This document shows positions 24,665 through 33,169 of a DNA stretch of 64,000 nt, piece after piece; the first letter of the stretch is position 1, and every line of letters begins with the position of its first letter. The stretch comes from Pigmentiphaga litoralis (lineage in GTDB: Bacteria > Pseudomonadota > Gammaproteobacteria > Burkholderiales > Burkholderiaceae_B). The position numbers and the translations under genes were made by a program. The DNA is taken from NCBI RefSeq assembly GCF_013408655.1, contig NZ_JACCBP010000001.1, positions 3,534,001 through 3,598,000 on the forward strand, read 5' to 3'. Below the pieces are notes generated by a model. That model saw only the letters and a list, made by a program, of their open reading frames with translations. It was not told the DNA's origin and searched no databases.

Positions 24665-25437
24665 CCCCCGCACTGCGCTGGTCCGCGCCGGTCATCGTCG
24701 CCCTCGTCCTGCTGCTGATCTGGCAAGGCCTCGTCCGCGCGCTGGACGTGCCGATCTACCTTGTGCCCGCGCCGACCGACATTGCACACGCCCTGGCCGC
24801 CGACTGGGCCTTGCTTGCGCAGTCCTTGTGGTTCACGCTCAAGATCACCGGCCTGGCCCTGGCCGCCGCAACCTTGATCGGCGTGCTGCTGGCCTTTCTG
24901 TTCGTGCAAAGCCGCTGGATCGAAGCCAGCCTGTTTCCGTACGCCGTGTTGTTGCAGGTGACACCGATCGTGGCCATCGCACCGCTGATCATCATCTGGA
25001 TCCAGAACACCACGGCCGCGCTGACCTTCTGCGCCGCTATCGTCGCGGTGTTTCCCATCATCAGCAACACCGTGCTCGGGCTGCGCAGCGTCGATGCGGG
25101 CCTGCTCGATTTCTTCCGGCTCAAACGCGCATCCCGCTGGCAGATCCTGTGGCGCTTGCGCCTGCCGTCGGCCCTGCCCGCGTTCTTTGGCGGCCTGCGC
25201 ATTGCCTGCGGCCTGGCCCTGATCGGCGCCGTGGTGGCCGAATTCGTGGCCGGCACCGGCGGCACGCAGACCGGCCTGGCGTATCAGATCCTGCAGGCCG
25301 GCTACCAGATCAACATCCCGCGCCTGTTCGCCGCCCTCTTGCTCATTACCGTGGCCGGCGTCATCCTGTTCGCGTTGATGACGCTGCTGTCGCGCGTGGT
25401 GCTGGCGCGCTGGCATGACAGCGAAACGCATGATTGA
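24661..25437 (+). CDS. ABC transporter permease (SsuC/TauC/ThiX type)
   Basis: 258 residues with about six membrane segments. The cytoplasmic EAA loop reads LRLPSALPAFFGGLRIACG near residues 160-178, which docks the ATPase. Residues 1-30 contain the first helix (VIVALVLLLIWQGLV). Overlaps the genes on both sides by four bases or less at its ends, indicating tight co-translation. Confidence 0.93.
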   Translation: MTPALRWSAPVIVALVLLLIWQGLVRALDVPIYLVPAPTDIAHALAADWALLAQSLWFTLKITGLALAAATLIGVLLAFLFVQSRWIEASLFPYAVLLQVTPIVAIAPLIIIWIQNTTAALTFCAAIVAVFPIISNTVLGLRSVDAGLLDFFRLKRASRWQILWRLRLPSALPAFFGGLRIACGLALIGAVVAEFVAGTGGTQTGLAYQILQAGYQINIPRLFAALLLITVAGVILFALMTLLSRVVLARWHDSETHD

Positions 25438-25490
25438 TCGAAGCCACGCCTGACCGACCCGCCCGCACCACGGCCCTGCCCGGAGTCTCC

Positions 25491-26507
25491 ATGCCCTTTG
25501 CCCGCCTGCCCTCTGCTCCGCTGCTTTCCACGTTGACACTCGCCCTGAGCGTGCTCAGCGCGACCCTGGCCCCGGCTGCCCTGCACGCCCAAGCCGCCCC
25601 CACCAAACTTACCTTCGGGTCGAACTGGTACGCCCAGGCCGAACACGGCGGCTTCTATCAGGCGGTTGCGGATGGCATCTATCGCAAGCACGGCCTGGAC
25701 GTCACGATCAAGATGGGCGGCCCGCAAGTCAACGGCATGCAATTGCTGCTGGCCGGCCAGTACGACGTCGCCATGGGTGACGACCTGCAGACCTACAAGG
25801 GCGTGGAACAAGGCCTGCCGCTGGTCACCATCGCCACCACGTTCCAGCAATCGCCCACGGTCCTGGTATCGCACCCCGGCCCCAAGACCCTGGCCGACCT
25901 GAAAGGCCGCACCCTGTTCATCGGCCAGGCCAGCGAGACCACCTTCTGGCCCTGGCTCAAGACCAAGTACGGCTTTACCGACGCACAAAAAAAGCCATAC
26001 ACCTTCTCGGTCCAGCCCTTCCTGGTCGACAAACAATCGGCCACCCAAGGCTACCTGGCGTCCGAGCCCTACACGATCGAACAACAGACCAAACAGAAGC
26101 CCACGGTCTTTCTGCTGGGTGAATACGGCTATCCGCCCTATGCGCAAACGCTGGTCACGACACGCACCGCGCTGAACGCCAAGCGCGACGCGCTGCAGCG
26201 CTTCGTGCAAGCCAGCGCCGAAGGCTGGAAGAACTACCTGGCCAACCCCGCCGCCGGCAACGCGCTGATCCTGAAAGACAATCCGCAGATGACCCCGGCG
26301 CTGCTCGACTACGGCGTAAAGGCATTGAAGCAGGCCAGGCTGGTGGACGGCGGTGACGCGGCCAAGCGCGGCCTGCTGACCATGACCGATGCCCGCTGGA
26401 AGGCCACGTACGACTTCATGGTGCAGGAAAAACTGCTGGCGCCCGGCGTCGATTACCGCAAGGCTTTCACGACCGAACTGGTGGATAAGGTCAACGTGTT
26501 GCCGTAG
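25491..26507 (+). CDS. ABC transporter substrate-binding protein (NMT1/THI5-like)
   Basis: 338 residues. The signal peptide (about 1-30, ending ALHAQA) precedes KLTFGSNWYAQAEHGGFYQA, the opening of the NMT1/THI5-like solute-binding domain; QVNGMQLLLAGQYDVAMGDD follows. GGAG at 25482-25485 supports ATG 25491 over the in-frame ATG at 25434, which would place 19 residues before the signal. Relatives bind thiamine pyrimidine precursors, riboflavin precursors or sulfonates. Sitting behind folM-folB-ttcA, a pterin, pyrimidine or sulfur-compound ligand is an attractive but untested idea. Confidence 0.9.
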   Translation: MPFARLPSAPLLSTLTLALSVLSATLAPAALHAQAAPTKLTFGSNWYAQAEHGGFYQAVADGIYRKHGLDVTIKMGGPQVNGMQLLLAGQYDVAMGDDLQTYKGVEQGLPLVTIATTFQQSPTVLVSHPGPKTLADLKGRTLFIGQASETTFWPWLKTKYGFTDAQKKPYTFSVQPFLVDKQSATQGYLASEPYTIEQQTKQKPTVFLLGEYGYPPYAQTLVTTRTALNAKRDALQRFVQASAEGWKNYLANPAAGNALILKDNPQMTPALLDYGVKALKQARLVDGGDAAKRGLLTMTDARWKATYDFMVQEKLLAPGVDYRKAFTTELVDKVNVLP

Positions 26508-26859
26508 TGCCTGCGTGACTCTCTTCGAAGGATCGCAGCGACGAGTCCAGATCCGTCAGCAGCCGGCTCGCTCCCGGCGCATGTTGACGTGCCTGGGCGA
26601 TGGTTTGCAGCAGGGTCAGGACGCTGCCGCCACCCTCCGCGGAACATCCGGCCTGCGCAAACAGCACGGCGAGCGCCGGGTCGGCGCCATGCTTGGCAAA
26701 GAGATAATCCAGTACGTCCTGTTCGAAATCAGCCACGCTGATGCCTTCGAATCCCGCACTGCACATGCACGACAGGCCGGCCAGGGGAATGTGGCCCTGG
26801 ACCAGCCTTGTCCACCGGCCGGCAGCGGCGATGGCCTGCACAGAAAGAGGCGTTGTCAC
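26491..26859 (-). CDS. Unknown 122-residue protein coupled to the hydantoinase-operon Bug gene
   Basis: I do not recognise the family. It starts with GTG at 26859, sharing GTGA with the Bug stop (26856-26859), so it is the last gene of the hyuA-hyuB-Bug run. It has a hydrophobic-polar N-terminal 25 residues, then the cysteines GLSCMCSAGFEG, an acidic helix (VADFEQDVLDYLFAKHG), a third Cys in QAGCSAEGGGS and a polar C-terminus. There is no clear signal peptide or membrane segment. Its 3' end overlaps the convergent ABC receptor gene by 17 bases. The strict coupling argues for a real gene. Confidence 0.7.
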   Translation of the reverse strand: MTTPLSVQAIAAAGRWTRLVQGHIPLAGLSCMCSAGFEGISVADFEQDVLDYLFAKHGADPALAVLFAQAGCSAEGGGSVLTLLQTIAQARQHAPGASRLLTDLDSSLRSFEESHAGTTATR

Positions 26860-27839
26860 TCTTGCGCCATGCCGATGTCGTTAATAAGCTTCTGGAACTT
26901 CTGGACCTCATTCACCTTGAACTCCGTGAACTGAGCCGGCGTGGAAAACAACGGCTCCTTGGCAGTTGCTTCATAGTTCGCCATCAGCTCGGGGGACTTC
27001 AGAATCTTCTGGATGCTCGCGTTGATGCTCGTCACCACCGGCCGCGGTGTCGCCGCCGGCGCCTCGATAGCCACCCACGATGACAAAGAAAAGCCCGGAA
27101 GAAATTCCGACATGGCGGGTACGTCAGGCAGGCTCGGGCTACGCTTGCCGGTCGTCACCGCCAGGGCCTTGACCTTGCCTGCCTTGATGCTTGGCAGCAC
27201 CGAAGTATCGCCAAACAGATAATCGATCTGACCGCCCATCAACGCCGCGAACGCGGGCGCCGTTCCCGGATAGGGAATGTGCGCAGCCCTGGCATTCAAT
27301 GCCCGATTCAACATCTCGCCGCTCAGATGCGGCACGCTCCCCAACCCCGACGATCCAAAATTCAGGGCGCTACCTTTTGCCTTGATGAGATCCACCAATT
27401 GCGGAAACGTTTGAACGGCGGAGTTCGGTGGGACCACCAGGATGAATGGGCTGTCGCTCAACAAACCTACCGCTGCAAGATCAGTCAGATAGTTATAGGG
27501 CTGCTTCTTGAACTGCGAGACCGCAATCGCGTGCTGAGTCACACTGAGCAGAAGCGTGTAGCCATCCGGCTTGGCGCGTGCAACATAATCTGCTGCGATC
27601 ATTGTTCCGCCGCCCGGCTTGGACTCCACGATGACAGGCTGCTTCCACTCCTGTCCCAGTTGCTGCGCAACGGCGCGAGCCAGGATGTCCGCGCCGCCTC
27701 CCGGAGGGTAAGGAACCACCAGCATGACTGGACGGCTCGGGAATGTGTCAGCCTGCGCGGCAACGCCCAGGCACTGAACTACGACACACGTCAGCGCCAG
27801 AAGCACGCGTCGCACCACAGATGAAATCGAGTAGATCAT
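26856..27839 (-). CDS. Bug-family solute receptor in hydantoinase operon
   Basis: 327 residues. The signal peptide ends near AAQA, then DTFPSRPVMLVVPYPPGGGAD; VIVESKPGGGT, AKPDGYTLLL, GSSGLGSVPHLSGEM and HIPYPGTAPAF are the later Bug blocks. It lies 47 bases downstream of hyuB on the same strand, so its ligand is probably the hydantoin, oxoproline or other lactam/amide handled by HyuAB. Confidence 0.93.
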   Translation of the reverse strand: MIYSISSVVRRVLLALTCVVVQCLGVAAQADTFPSRPVMLVVPYPPGGGADILARAVAQQLGQEWKQPVIVESKPGGGTMIAADYVARAKPDGYTLLLSVTQHAIAVSQFKKQPYNYLTDLAAVGLLSDSPFILVVPPNSAVQTFPQLVDLIKAKGSALNFGSSGLGSVPHLSGEMLNRALNARAAHIPYPGTAPAFAALMGGQIDYLFGDTSVLPSIKAGKVKALAVTTGKRSPSLPDVPAMSEFLPGFSLSSWVAIEAPAATPRPVVTSINASIQKILKSPELMANYEATAKEPLFSTPAQFTEFKVNEVQKFQKLINDIGMAQE

Positions 27840-27886
27840 GGTTGTCTCCGTCCACTATTTTTTATGATTCATCGTTGCGTCACTGG

Positions 27887-29656
27887 CTAGGAGGCCCGCA
27901 GCGCTATCGTTGCCACCTCATCAAGCTCGCCCATGTCGTCCAGGACGACCCGATACCTGTCCCTTGCCGCAACCGCGCTGACATAGCCGTGCCTGACGTC
28001 CCGTACAACCGCCATCGGATCGCGATCCTCTGGTGGACCAAAGCCACCTCCGCCGCCCGCGCGCAGATACAGGCGATCGCCCGCACGAAGACGTTGACTC
28101 CGAATCTTCCCGGCGAGGGTTTCCTCTCCGCGTTCGCCTTTCATCGTGACCCGAACGTCATTGGGCAATCCGGCATGGCCTCCTTCAAGACCCCAGGGTG
28201 CGCACTGCATTCGGTCAGCCTGGATGTCGACGGAAATGGTGGACCTTGCCTGCACGACTACCTCCGTCCCGAGGCCGCCACGAAACCGGCCTGCCCCCCC
28301 TGAATCCGGCCGTAACGCGTGCCGCTCGATCAGGATCGGGTACTTCGCTTCCAGTTGTTCGCATGGACTGTTATGCGTGTCGCCGTCGTTGGAACATACG
28401 ACGCCGCTCATGCCGTCACCGTTGTGTTTCGCGCCCCAGCCCCCACCCGTCGGACCGATGAATCCGATGAAGAACTTGCCGTCCACGGGGGCAATGCCGT
28501 GGAATAGCGTGATCACCAGGTCGGCATGATGCGCGGCGATCGTGCGGTCCGGAATGGCTGCCACCATGGCCTTGAAGATGGTATCCACCACCGTCATGGG
28601 GAACGTCATCCACTTGCGCATCGCAGCGGGCTTGACCGCGCTGACAACCGTGCCGCTTGGCACGATGACCTTGAGCGGCCTGAAGCTGCCTTCATTGATC
28701 GGATAGTCGGTTGGCGACGTCAGGCACTTGTAGGCGACCTGTGCGCATGAATACCCGGTGCTGGGCCCGGAGTTGAAAAACCCCTGCACTTGCGGGCTGA
28801 CTTCCGACAAATCGACAGTCAGCTCGTCACCGCACTTGATGACCCGGACCTTGATGGGCACATGCTTGCCGATCTGCAATCCGTCGTCATCCATGAAGGA
28901 CTCCGCTTCGTAGACACCGTCCGGAATGGAACGCGTCCTTGCGCGCGCGGCAGCTTCCGACCGATCCATGATGTTGGCAATCGCGCCCAGTACGTTGTCA
29001 CGGCCATATCGGTCCAGCAATTCGGTGAACCGTTTCGTCCCTGTCGTTACCGCAACGATCTGCGCGCGAAGGTCGCCCATCGCACGCTCTGGCAACCGGA
29101 CGTTCGCCTTGATGATGTCGACAAGGTCCTCGTTGATACGGCCGGCATGCGAATACTTGAGTATGGGTATCTGCAGTCCTTCCGAGAAGATGTCCGAAGT
29201 CGGCCCGCCCAAGGACCCGCCAACATCGGGCCAGTGCGCCATGCAGCACGCCCATGCGGTCAACTGTCCGCCGGAAAAGATCGGTTGACTGAACGTGAAG
29301 TGATTCAGGTGACTGCCGGTGATGTACGCATCATTGGTGACCAGGATGTCACCTGGGGCAATACCGTCGACACCGTACCTGGACAGTTTCTCTTTGACGG
29401 TATTTGCCATGCCCCGGATGAAACTGGGCAAGCCGATACCTATCGAGATGGTTTCGCCCCGTGCCGTGAACAGGCCCACCGTAAAATCCAGGGCCTCATA
29501 GATGATCATGTTGTAGGCGGTGCGCATGAGGTTGGTCTTCATTTCCTCGGTCACCGCGAGCACACCATTGCGCACGATTTCGGTCAGGACCGCGTCGGGA
29601 CGGGGAATGTCCTGATCAGCGGACAGTACCCCTGCGCTTTCAACGGGCGAGGTCAT
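27887..29656 (-). CDS. hyuB: Hydantoinase B/oxoprolinase family subunit
   Basis: 589 residues of the HyuB family, which works with HyuA in ATP-dependent opening of hydantoin-like rings or in related carboxylase complexes. Family landmarks in order: LMRTAYNMIIYEALDF, GDILVTNDAYITGSHLNH, HWPDVGGSLGGPTSDIF, GPTGGGWGAKHNGDG and GGAGRFRGGLGTE near the C-terminus. The start at 29656 shares ATGA with the hyuA stop (29653), so the two are translationally coupled; the open frame to 29878 lies inside hyuA. The true substrate is not predictable from sequence. Confidence 0.93.
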   Translation of the reverse strand: MTSPVESAGVLSADQDIPRPDAVLTEIVRNGVLAVTEEMKTNLMRTAYNMIIYEALDFTVGLFTARGETISIGIGLPSFIRGMANTVKEKLSRYGVDGIAPGDILVTNDAYITGSHLNHFTFSQPIFSGGQLTAWACCMAHWPDVGGSLGGPTSDIFSEGLQIPILKYSHAGRINEDLVDIIKANVRLPERAMGDLRAQIVAVTTGTKRFTELLDRYGRDNVLGAIANIMDRSEAAARARTRSIPDGVYEAESFMDDDGLQIGKHVPIKVRVIKCGDELTVDLSEVSPQVQGFFNSGPSTGYSCAQVAYKCLTSPTDYPINEGSFRPLKVIVPSGTVVSAVKPAAMRKWMTFPMTVVDTIFKAMVAAIPDRTIAAHHADLVITLFHGIAPVDGKFFIGFIGPTGGGWGAKHNGDGMSGVVCSNDGDTHNSPCEQLEAKYPILIERHALRPDSGGAGRFRGGLGTEVVVQARSTISVDIQADRMQCAPWGLEGGHAGLPNDVRVTMKGERGEETLAGKIRSQRLRAGDRLYLRAGGGGGFGPPEDRDPMAVVRDVRHGYVSAVAARDRYRVVLDDMGELDEVATIALRAS

Positions 29657-31725
29657 TGTGCAGCTCCCAGCGTGATGTGAAGATTTCCGAAGGCGTCCAC
29701 ATCGACGACATCGCCCGGGAAGATGACCGTTGTCGACGCATGTTCTTCGATCAAGGCGGGACCGACAATGCGGTTGTTGGACAGCAGCCCGTCCCGCCTG
29801 AAAATTGGCGTCATGACATTGCTGCTGCCGTCCAGGAAAACAACCGGCCGGGAGCCGGCAGATGCCGTTGCGGGGCACACGGTCGTTCCCGCAGCGATCT
29901 TCTCCATCATGGGCTTTGCCATGACCCCAGTCGTTGCGGCACGAAGCGTCACGATCTCCACTTTTTCTGTCGGTGCGCAGGTGCCATAGCGTTGCTGGTG
30001 CACCCTGTCGAAATGCTGCTTGATGGCATCGCGGTCTTGTCGCTCCAACAACTGGGCGTCAAGCACGACCGTCACCGAGTGCTCTTGCCCGACATAGCGC
30101 ATGTCGGCCGAGTAGGTCACGCGTACAACGTTCGGGGTGATGGCGGCGCCGTCAAGGGCAGCACTGCCTTGCGCAGCCAGGGATGCGAACTCGTCATTGA
30201 TTTCCTGGAAATCCACGTCGGCGAGTTTTCTGAACGTTGTCTTGACGAAGTCGTATCGAAGGTCTGAATGCAACATGCCGAACGCGCAGAAGTGCCCGGG
30301 AGCACGCGGAATGATCACGTGCGTCATGCCGATCTCGCGAGCAATGGATGAAGCATGCAATGGGCCCGCACCGCCGTAAGCAATGAGGGTAAACGCCGCG
30401 GCATCCAGCCCGCGTTCCGTTGATACCCCTTTCACCGCATACGACATTTTGGTCACCGCGATGCGAAGAATGCCGTTCGCAGCGTCGAGCAGATCCAATC
30501 CGAGCGGCGTGGCGATCCGTTCAGCGATGGCGGATTGCGCGCTGGGGACATCCAGGCGCATTTCACCGCCAAGGAAGGTGTCTGCCCCCAAACGCCCAAG
30601 AACCAGGTTCGCGTCGGTAACGGTGGGGGCCAGGCCCCCTCTTGCGTAGCACGCGGGGCCCGGCTCGGCGCCTGCGCTGCGGGGCCCCACATGCAAGGAA
30701 CCCGACGAGTCCACTTCTGCAATGCTGCCTCCGCCGGTGCCAACTTCGAACACGTCGACGAGTGGAATCTGAATGGGCAGTCCCTGGTTGTACCCGCCCA
30801 CCAAGGCGATGTTGGTCGTCAGGACGTTCGATTCGAAAATGACTCCCGCCTTTGCCGTGGTGCCCCCCATGTCGAAAGCGATCGCGTTCGCCAAGCCCAA
30901 TTCGGCGCAAAGCGCATGGGCGCCGATGACGCCGGCAGCGGGGCCCGATTCCAGCATGCGGACACAGTGTTGCTGCGCCTGAGCCGACTCATACAGTCCT
31001 CCAGTGGACTGAACGAGAAGAAACGCACCACGAAACGACTCGTCACGCAGGCGTGTTTCGATCTCGGCGACATACCTGCTGACGACCGGCCCCACGTAGG
31101 CATTGGCGACAACGGTCGAGCACCGCTCGAACTCTCTGTATTCCTGCGACAACTCATGTGAAGCACTGACGAACGCGTGGGGCAGACGTTCCTGCACGAT
31201 TTTTTTGACGGTGATTTCGTGCGCAGGGTTCGCGTAACAATGCAGCAGCAGAATGCCCACCGCATCCACGCCCTGCTCGATCAAGGCATCGCAAATGCGG
31301 TGGACACCGAATTCGTCCAGGGGCACATGGACCCTGCCCTCGGCAGTCAACCGCTCCCGCACTTCGAAGCGCAAGTCCCTTTCGACCAACGGAACGTGCT
31401 TGGTAAAGAACAGGTTGTAGGCATCCGGGCGATTGATGCGACCGATCTCGTAGACGTCTCGGAACCCTTCTGTAATCAGCAGCGCTGTCTTCGCACCTTT
31501 GCGCTCAAGCAGGGTGTTGATCGCGACGGTCGATCCATGCAAGAAGATCTCTGCGTCCGCGAACCGTGTGCCCGCCTTGCTTACCCCGTCGGCTATGCCT
31601 TCGACCAGGTGCTGCGGGGTACTCAGTGTTTTCCCCAGAGACATGGCGCCGGTCGACGAGTCGAAATATGCAACGTCAGTGAACGTGCCGCCAATGTCGG
31701 CCGCAAGCCGGCTGCCTTTTTTCAT
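29653..31725 (-). CDS. hyuA: Hydantoinase A/N-methylhydantoinase A family subunit
   Basis: 690 residues. The N-terminal actin-like ATPase motif is [16 protein letters not shown], then [25 protein letters not shown] and [11 protein letters not shown]. The second half carries [33 protein letters not shown] and [10 protein letters not shown]. This is a full-length HyuA. Domain order fits the acetophenone carboxylase/hydantoinase/oxoprolinase superfamily. First gene of the minus-strand operon, divergent from the LysR gene at 31932. Confidence 0.94.
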   Translation of the reverse strand: MKKGSRLAADIGGTFTDVAYFDSSTGAMSLGKTLSTPQHLVEGIADGVSKAGTRFADAEIFLHGSTVAINTLLERKGAKTALLITEGFRDVYEIGRINRPDAYNLFFTKHVPLVERDLRFEVRERLTAEGRVHVPLDEFGVHRICDALIEQGVDAVGILLLHCYANPAHEITVKKIVQERLPHAFVSASHELSQEYREFERCSTVVANAYVGPVVSRYVAEIETRLRDESFRGAFLLVQSTGGLYESAQAQQHCVRMLESGPAAGVIGAHALCAELGLANAIAFDMGGTTAKAGVIFESNVLTTNIALVGGYNQGLPIQIPLVDVFEVGTGGGSIAEVDSSGSLHVGPRSAGAEPGPACYARGGLAPTVTDANLVLGRLGADTFLGGEMRLDVPSAQSAIAERIATPLGLDLLDAANGILRIAVTKMSYAVKGVSTERGLDAAAFTLIAYGGAGPLHASSIAREIGMTHVIIPRAPGHFCAFGMLHSDLRYDFVKTTFRKLADVDFQEINDEFASLAAQGSAALDGAAITPNVVRVTYSADMRYVGQEHSVTVVLDAQLLERQDRDAIKQHFDRVHQQRYGTCAPTEKVEIVTLRAATTGVMAKPMMEKIAAGTTVCPATASAGSRPVVFLDGSSNVMTPIFRRDGLLSNNRIVGPALIEEHASTTVIFPGDVVDVDAFGNLHITLGAAQ

Positions 31726-31931
31726 TGTTCTGTCTCGCTAGATAGGTCTTGATCGCCAACCTTCGAAATCGGCAGGTGGCGCAGTCATGGTAGCGAGCAG
31801 GCAGGCGATCGAACACTCGCTTTTCGTCTTAGCGGCGTGACAGAATTTGCACAAATCGCCCTTGCCCTGACTGGAGCTGCGCGGTACGGTCACGCCATTG
31901 CCCTTCTCACGCACCCGGTCATCCCCACGCC
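31726..31931. other. Divergent intergenic region hyuA/LysR
   Basis: 206 bp without a gene. It must hold the promoters for hyuA (-) and the LysR gene (+). I could not pick out a convincing -10/-35 pair or a single dominant palindrome by eye. Confidence 0.6.
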
Positions 31932-32858
31932 ATGACAGAAGACACTGCCGGCTCAAGAATTTCGCTGGAACTGCTCGGGCTTTTCGTGGAGGTCGTCGAA
32001 CGGCAAAGCATCTCGGCCGCGGCCCGGGCGTGGCAGATCGCGCCGTCGCTGGCGGCACGCAAGATAGGTCGGCTCGAAGCGGAACTGGACACGCGGTTAT
32101 TTGACCGGACCACGCGCAGGATCCATCTGACAGAGGCTGGCGTGCTGACGCTCGCCTGGGCGCGCGATGTGCTGGCCCATCACGACCGGCTGACCGATGA
32201 CATCGACGCCTTGCAAGGTCAATTGGCGGGAAATTTGCGCCTTGTGATGAGTGAATACGTCTCGACGATCCTGACCCCTGCGTTTCTGGCCGCGTTCTCT
32301 CGGAGGTACCCCAGGATCCGGTTTTCGATTGCCATCATGGACGACATTGTGGGCATCGAGAAACGGGATTACGACGTGGCGATCCAGTCCGGCCGGTTGC
32401 CTGATTCAACGCTCAAGGGCGTCCGGATCAGGGACTACCGCCGAGTCCTGTGCGCGGCGCCGTCCTATCTGGCGCGCCGCGGGAAACCGACGTCGATCGA
32501 GTCCTTGATCGAACACGACTGCCTCACGCATCAGCAGGCAATCGATGGGTACTGGACCTTCAGGAAAGGCACAGATGTGATCCGGCAACGGGTCCATCAA
32601 CTGCTTTTCAGCAACAGCTATCTGCCTTTGATCGCCTTGGCCCGGCATGGCATGGGCATCATCCAGGCAAGCACGGGATCAGTGCGCGATGCGGTCAAAA
32701 ACGGCGAACTTGTCTGTCTTCTGGACGAGTACGAATGCGTCAACTCGGACGGCTCGTCGCTCGCGACCTGGCTGCTTTACCCGGGCGGCCGAGTGTCGGC
32801 ACGGACCCGGATATTCATCTCGGAGCTGACCGCGTACATCAGAGACCTGCCGAAGTAA
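31932..32858 (+). CDS. LysR-family transcriptional regulator (hyu operon)
   Basis: 308 residues. HTH near residues 13-65 (LLGLFVEVVERQSISAAARA, ARKIGRLEAELDTRLFDR). Effector domain from about residue 98 (GNLRLVMSEYVSTILTPAFL). The recognition helix has SLAARK where most relatives have S-x-S-R. Divergent from hyuA and therefore its likely regulator. Confidence 0.93.
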   Translation: MTEDTAGSRISLELLGLFVEVVERQSISAAARAWQIAPSLAARKIGRLEAELDTRLFDRTTRRIHLTEAGVLTLAWARDVLAHHDRLTDDIDALQGQLAGNLRLVMSEYVSTILTPAFLAAFSRRYPRIRFSIAIMDDIVGIEKRDYDVAIQSGRLPDSTLKGVRIRDYRRVLCAAPSYLARRGKPTSIESLIEHDCLTHQQAIDGYWTFRKGTDVIRQRVHQLLFSNSYLPLIALARHGMGIIQASTGSVRDAVKNGELVCLLDEYECVNSDGSSLATWLLYPGGRVSARTRIFISELTAYIRDLPK

Positions 32859-33001
32859 GGCGTCCCCTTTTCATCTTCCCGTCAGAATCGTGTCACTCGA
32901 CCGTCATGACGCGCCTCTACCATTCGCGCACTTTCTCACGATAGCGGTTGCCCACCGGGAGCCGCCTCGTAGCCGATTCAACGTGCGCAGTCCCCTCCTT
33001 C

Positions 33002-33151
33002 ATGACCTCCGCCTTCTTCGCCTCGCGCCTTGCCGCGATGGCGCTGCTGGCCGCCTGTCTGTCCGCCTGTGGCGGTGACGATGCGGCCGGTGGCAATGAC
33101 TCCACCCCGTCGCAGCCGCAGCCGCAAGCCGTCATGCGCTGCGCGCCCTGA
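33002..33151 (+). CDS. Small lipoprotein, 49 residues
   Basis: Starting at ATG 33002, a hydrophobic segment (FFASRLAAMALLAACLSAC) ends in the lipobox LSAC, so Cys21 would be lipidated. The mature part is only about 28 residues (CGGDDAAGGNDSTPSQPQPQ...), typical of small Gly/Asp/Pro-rich bacterial lipoproteins with unknown roles. It ends 18 bases before the phospholipase C gene and may be co-transcribed with it. No strong ribosome site is visible. Confidence 0.6.
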   Translation: MTSAFFASRLAAMALLAACLSACGGDDAAGGNDSTPSQPQPQAVMRCAP

Positions 33152-33169
33152 CCTTACTGGCCCCCTGTC

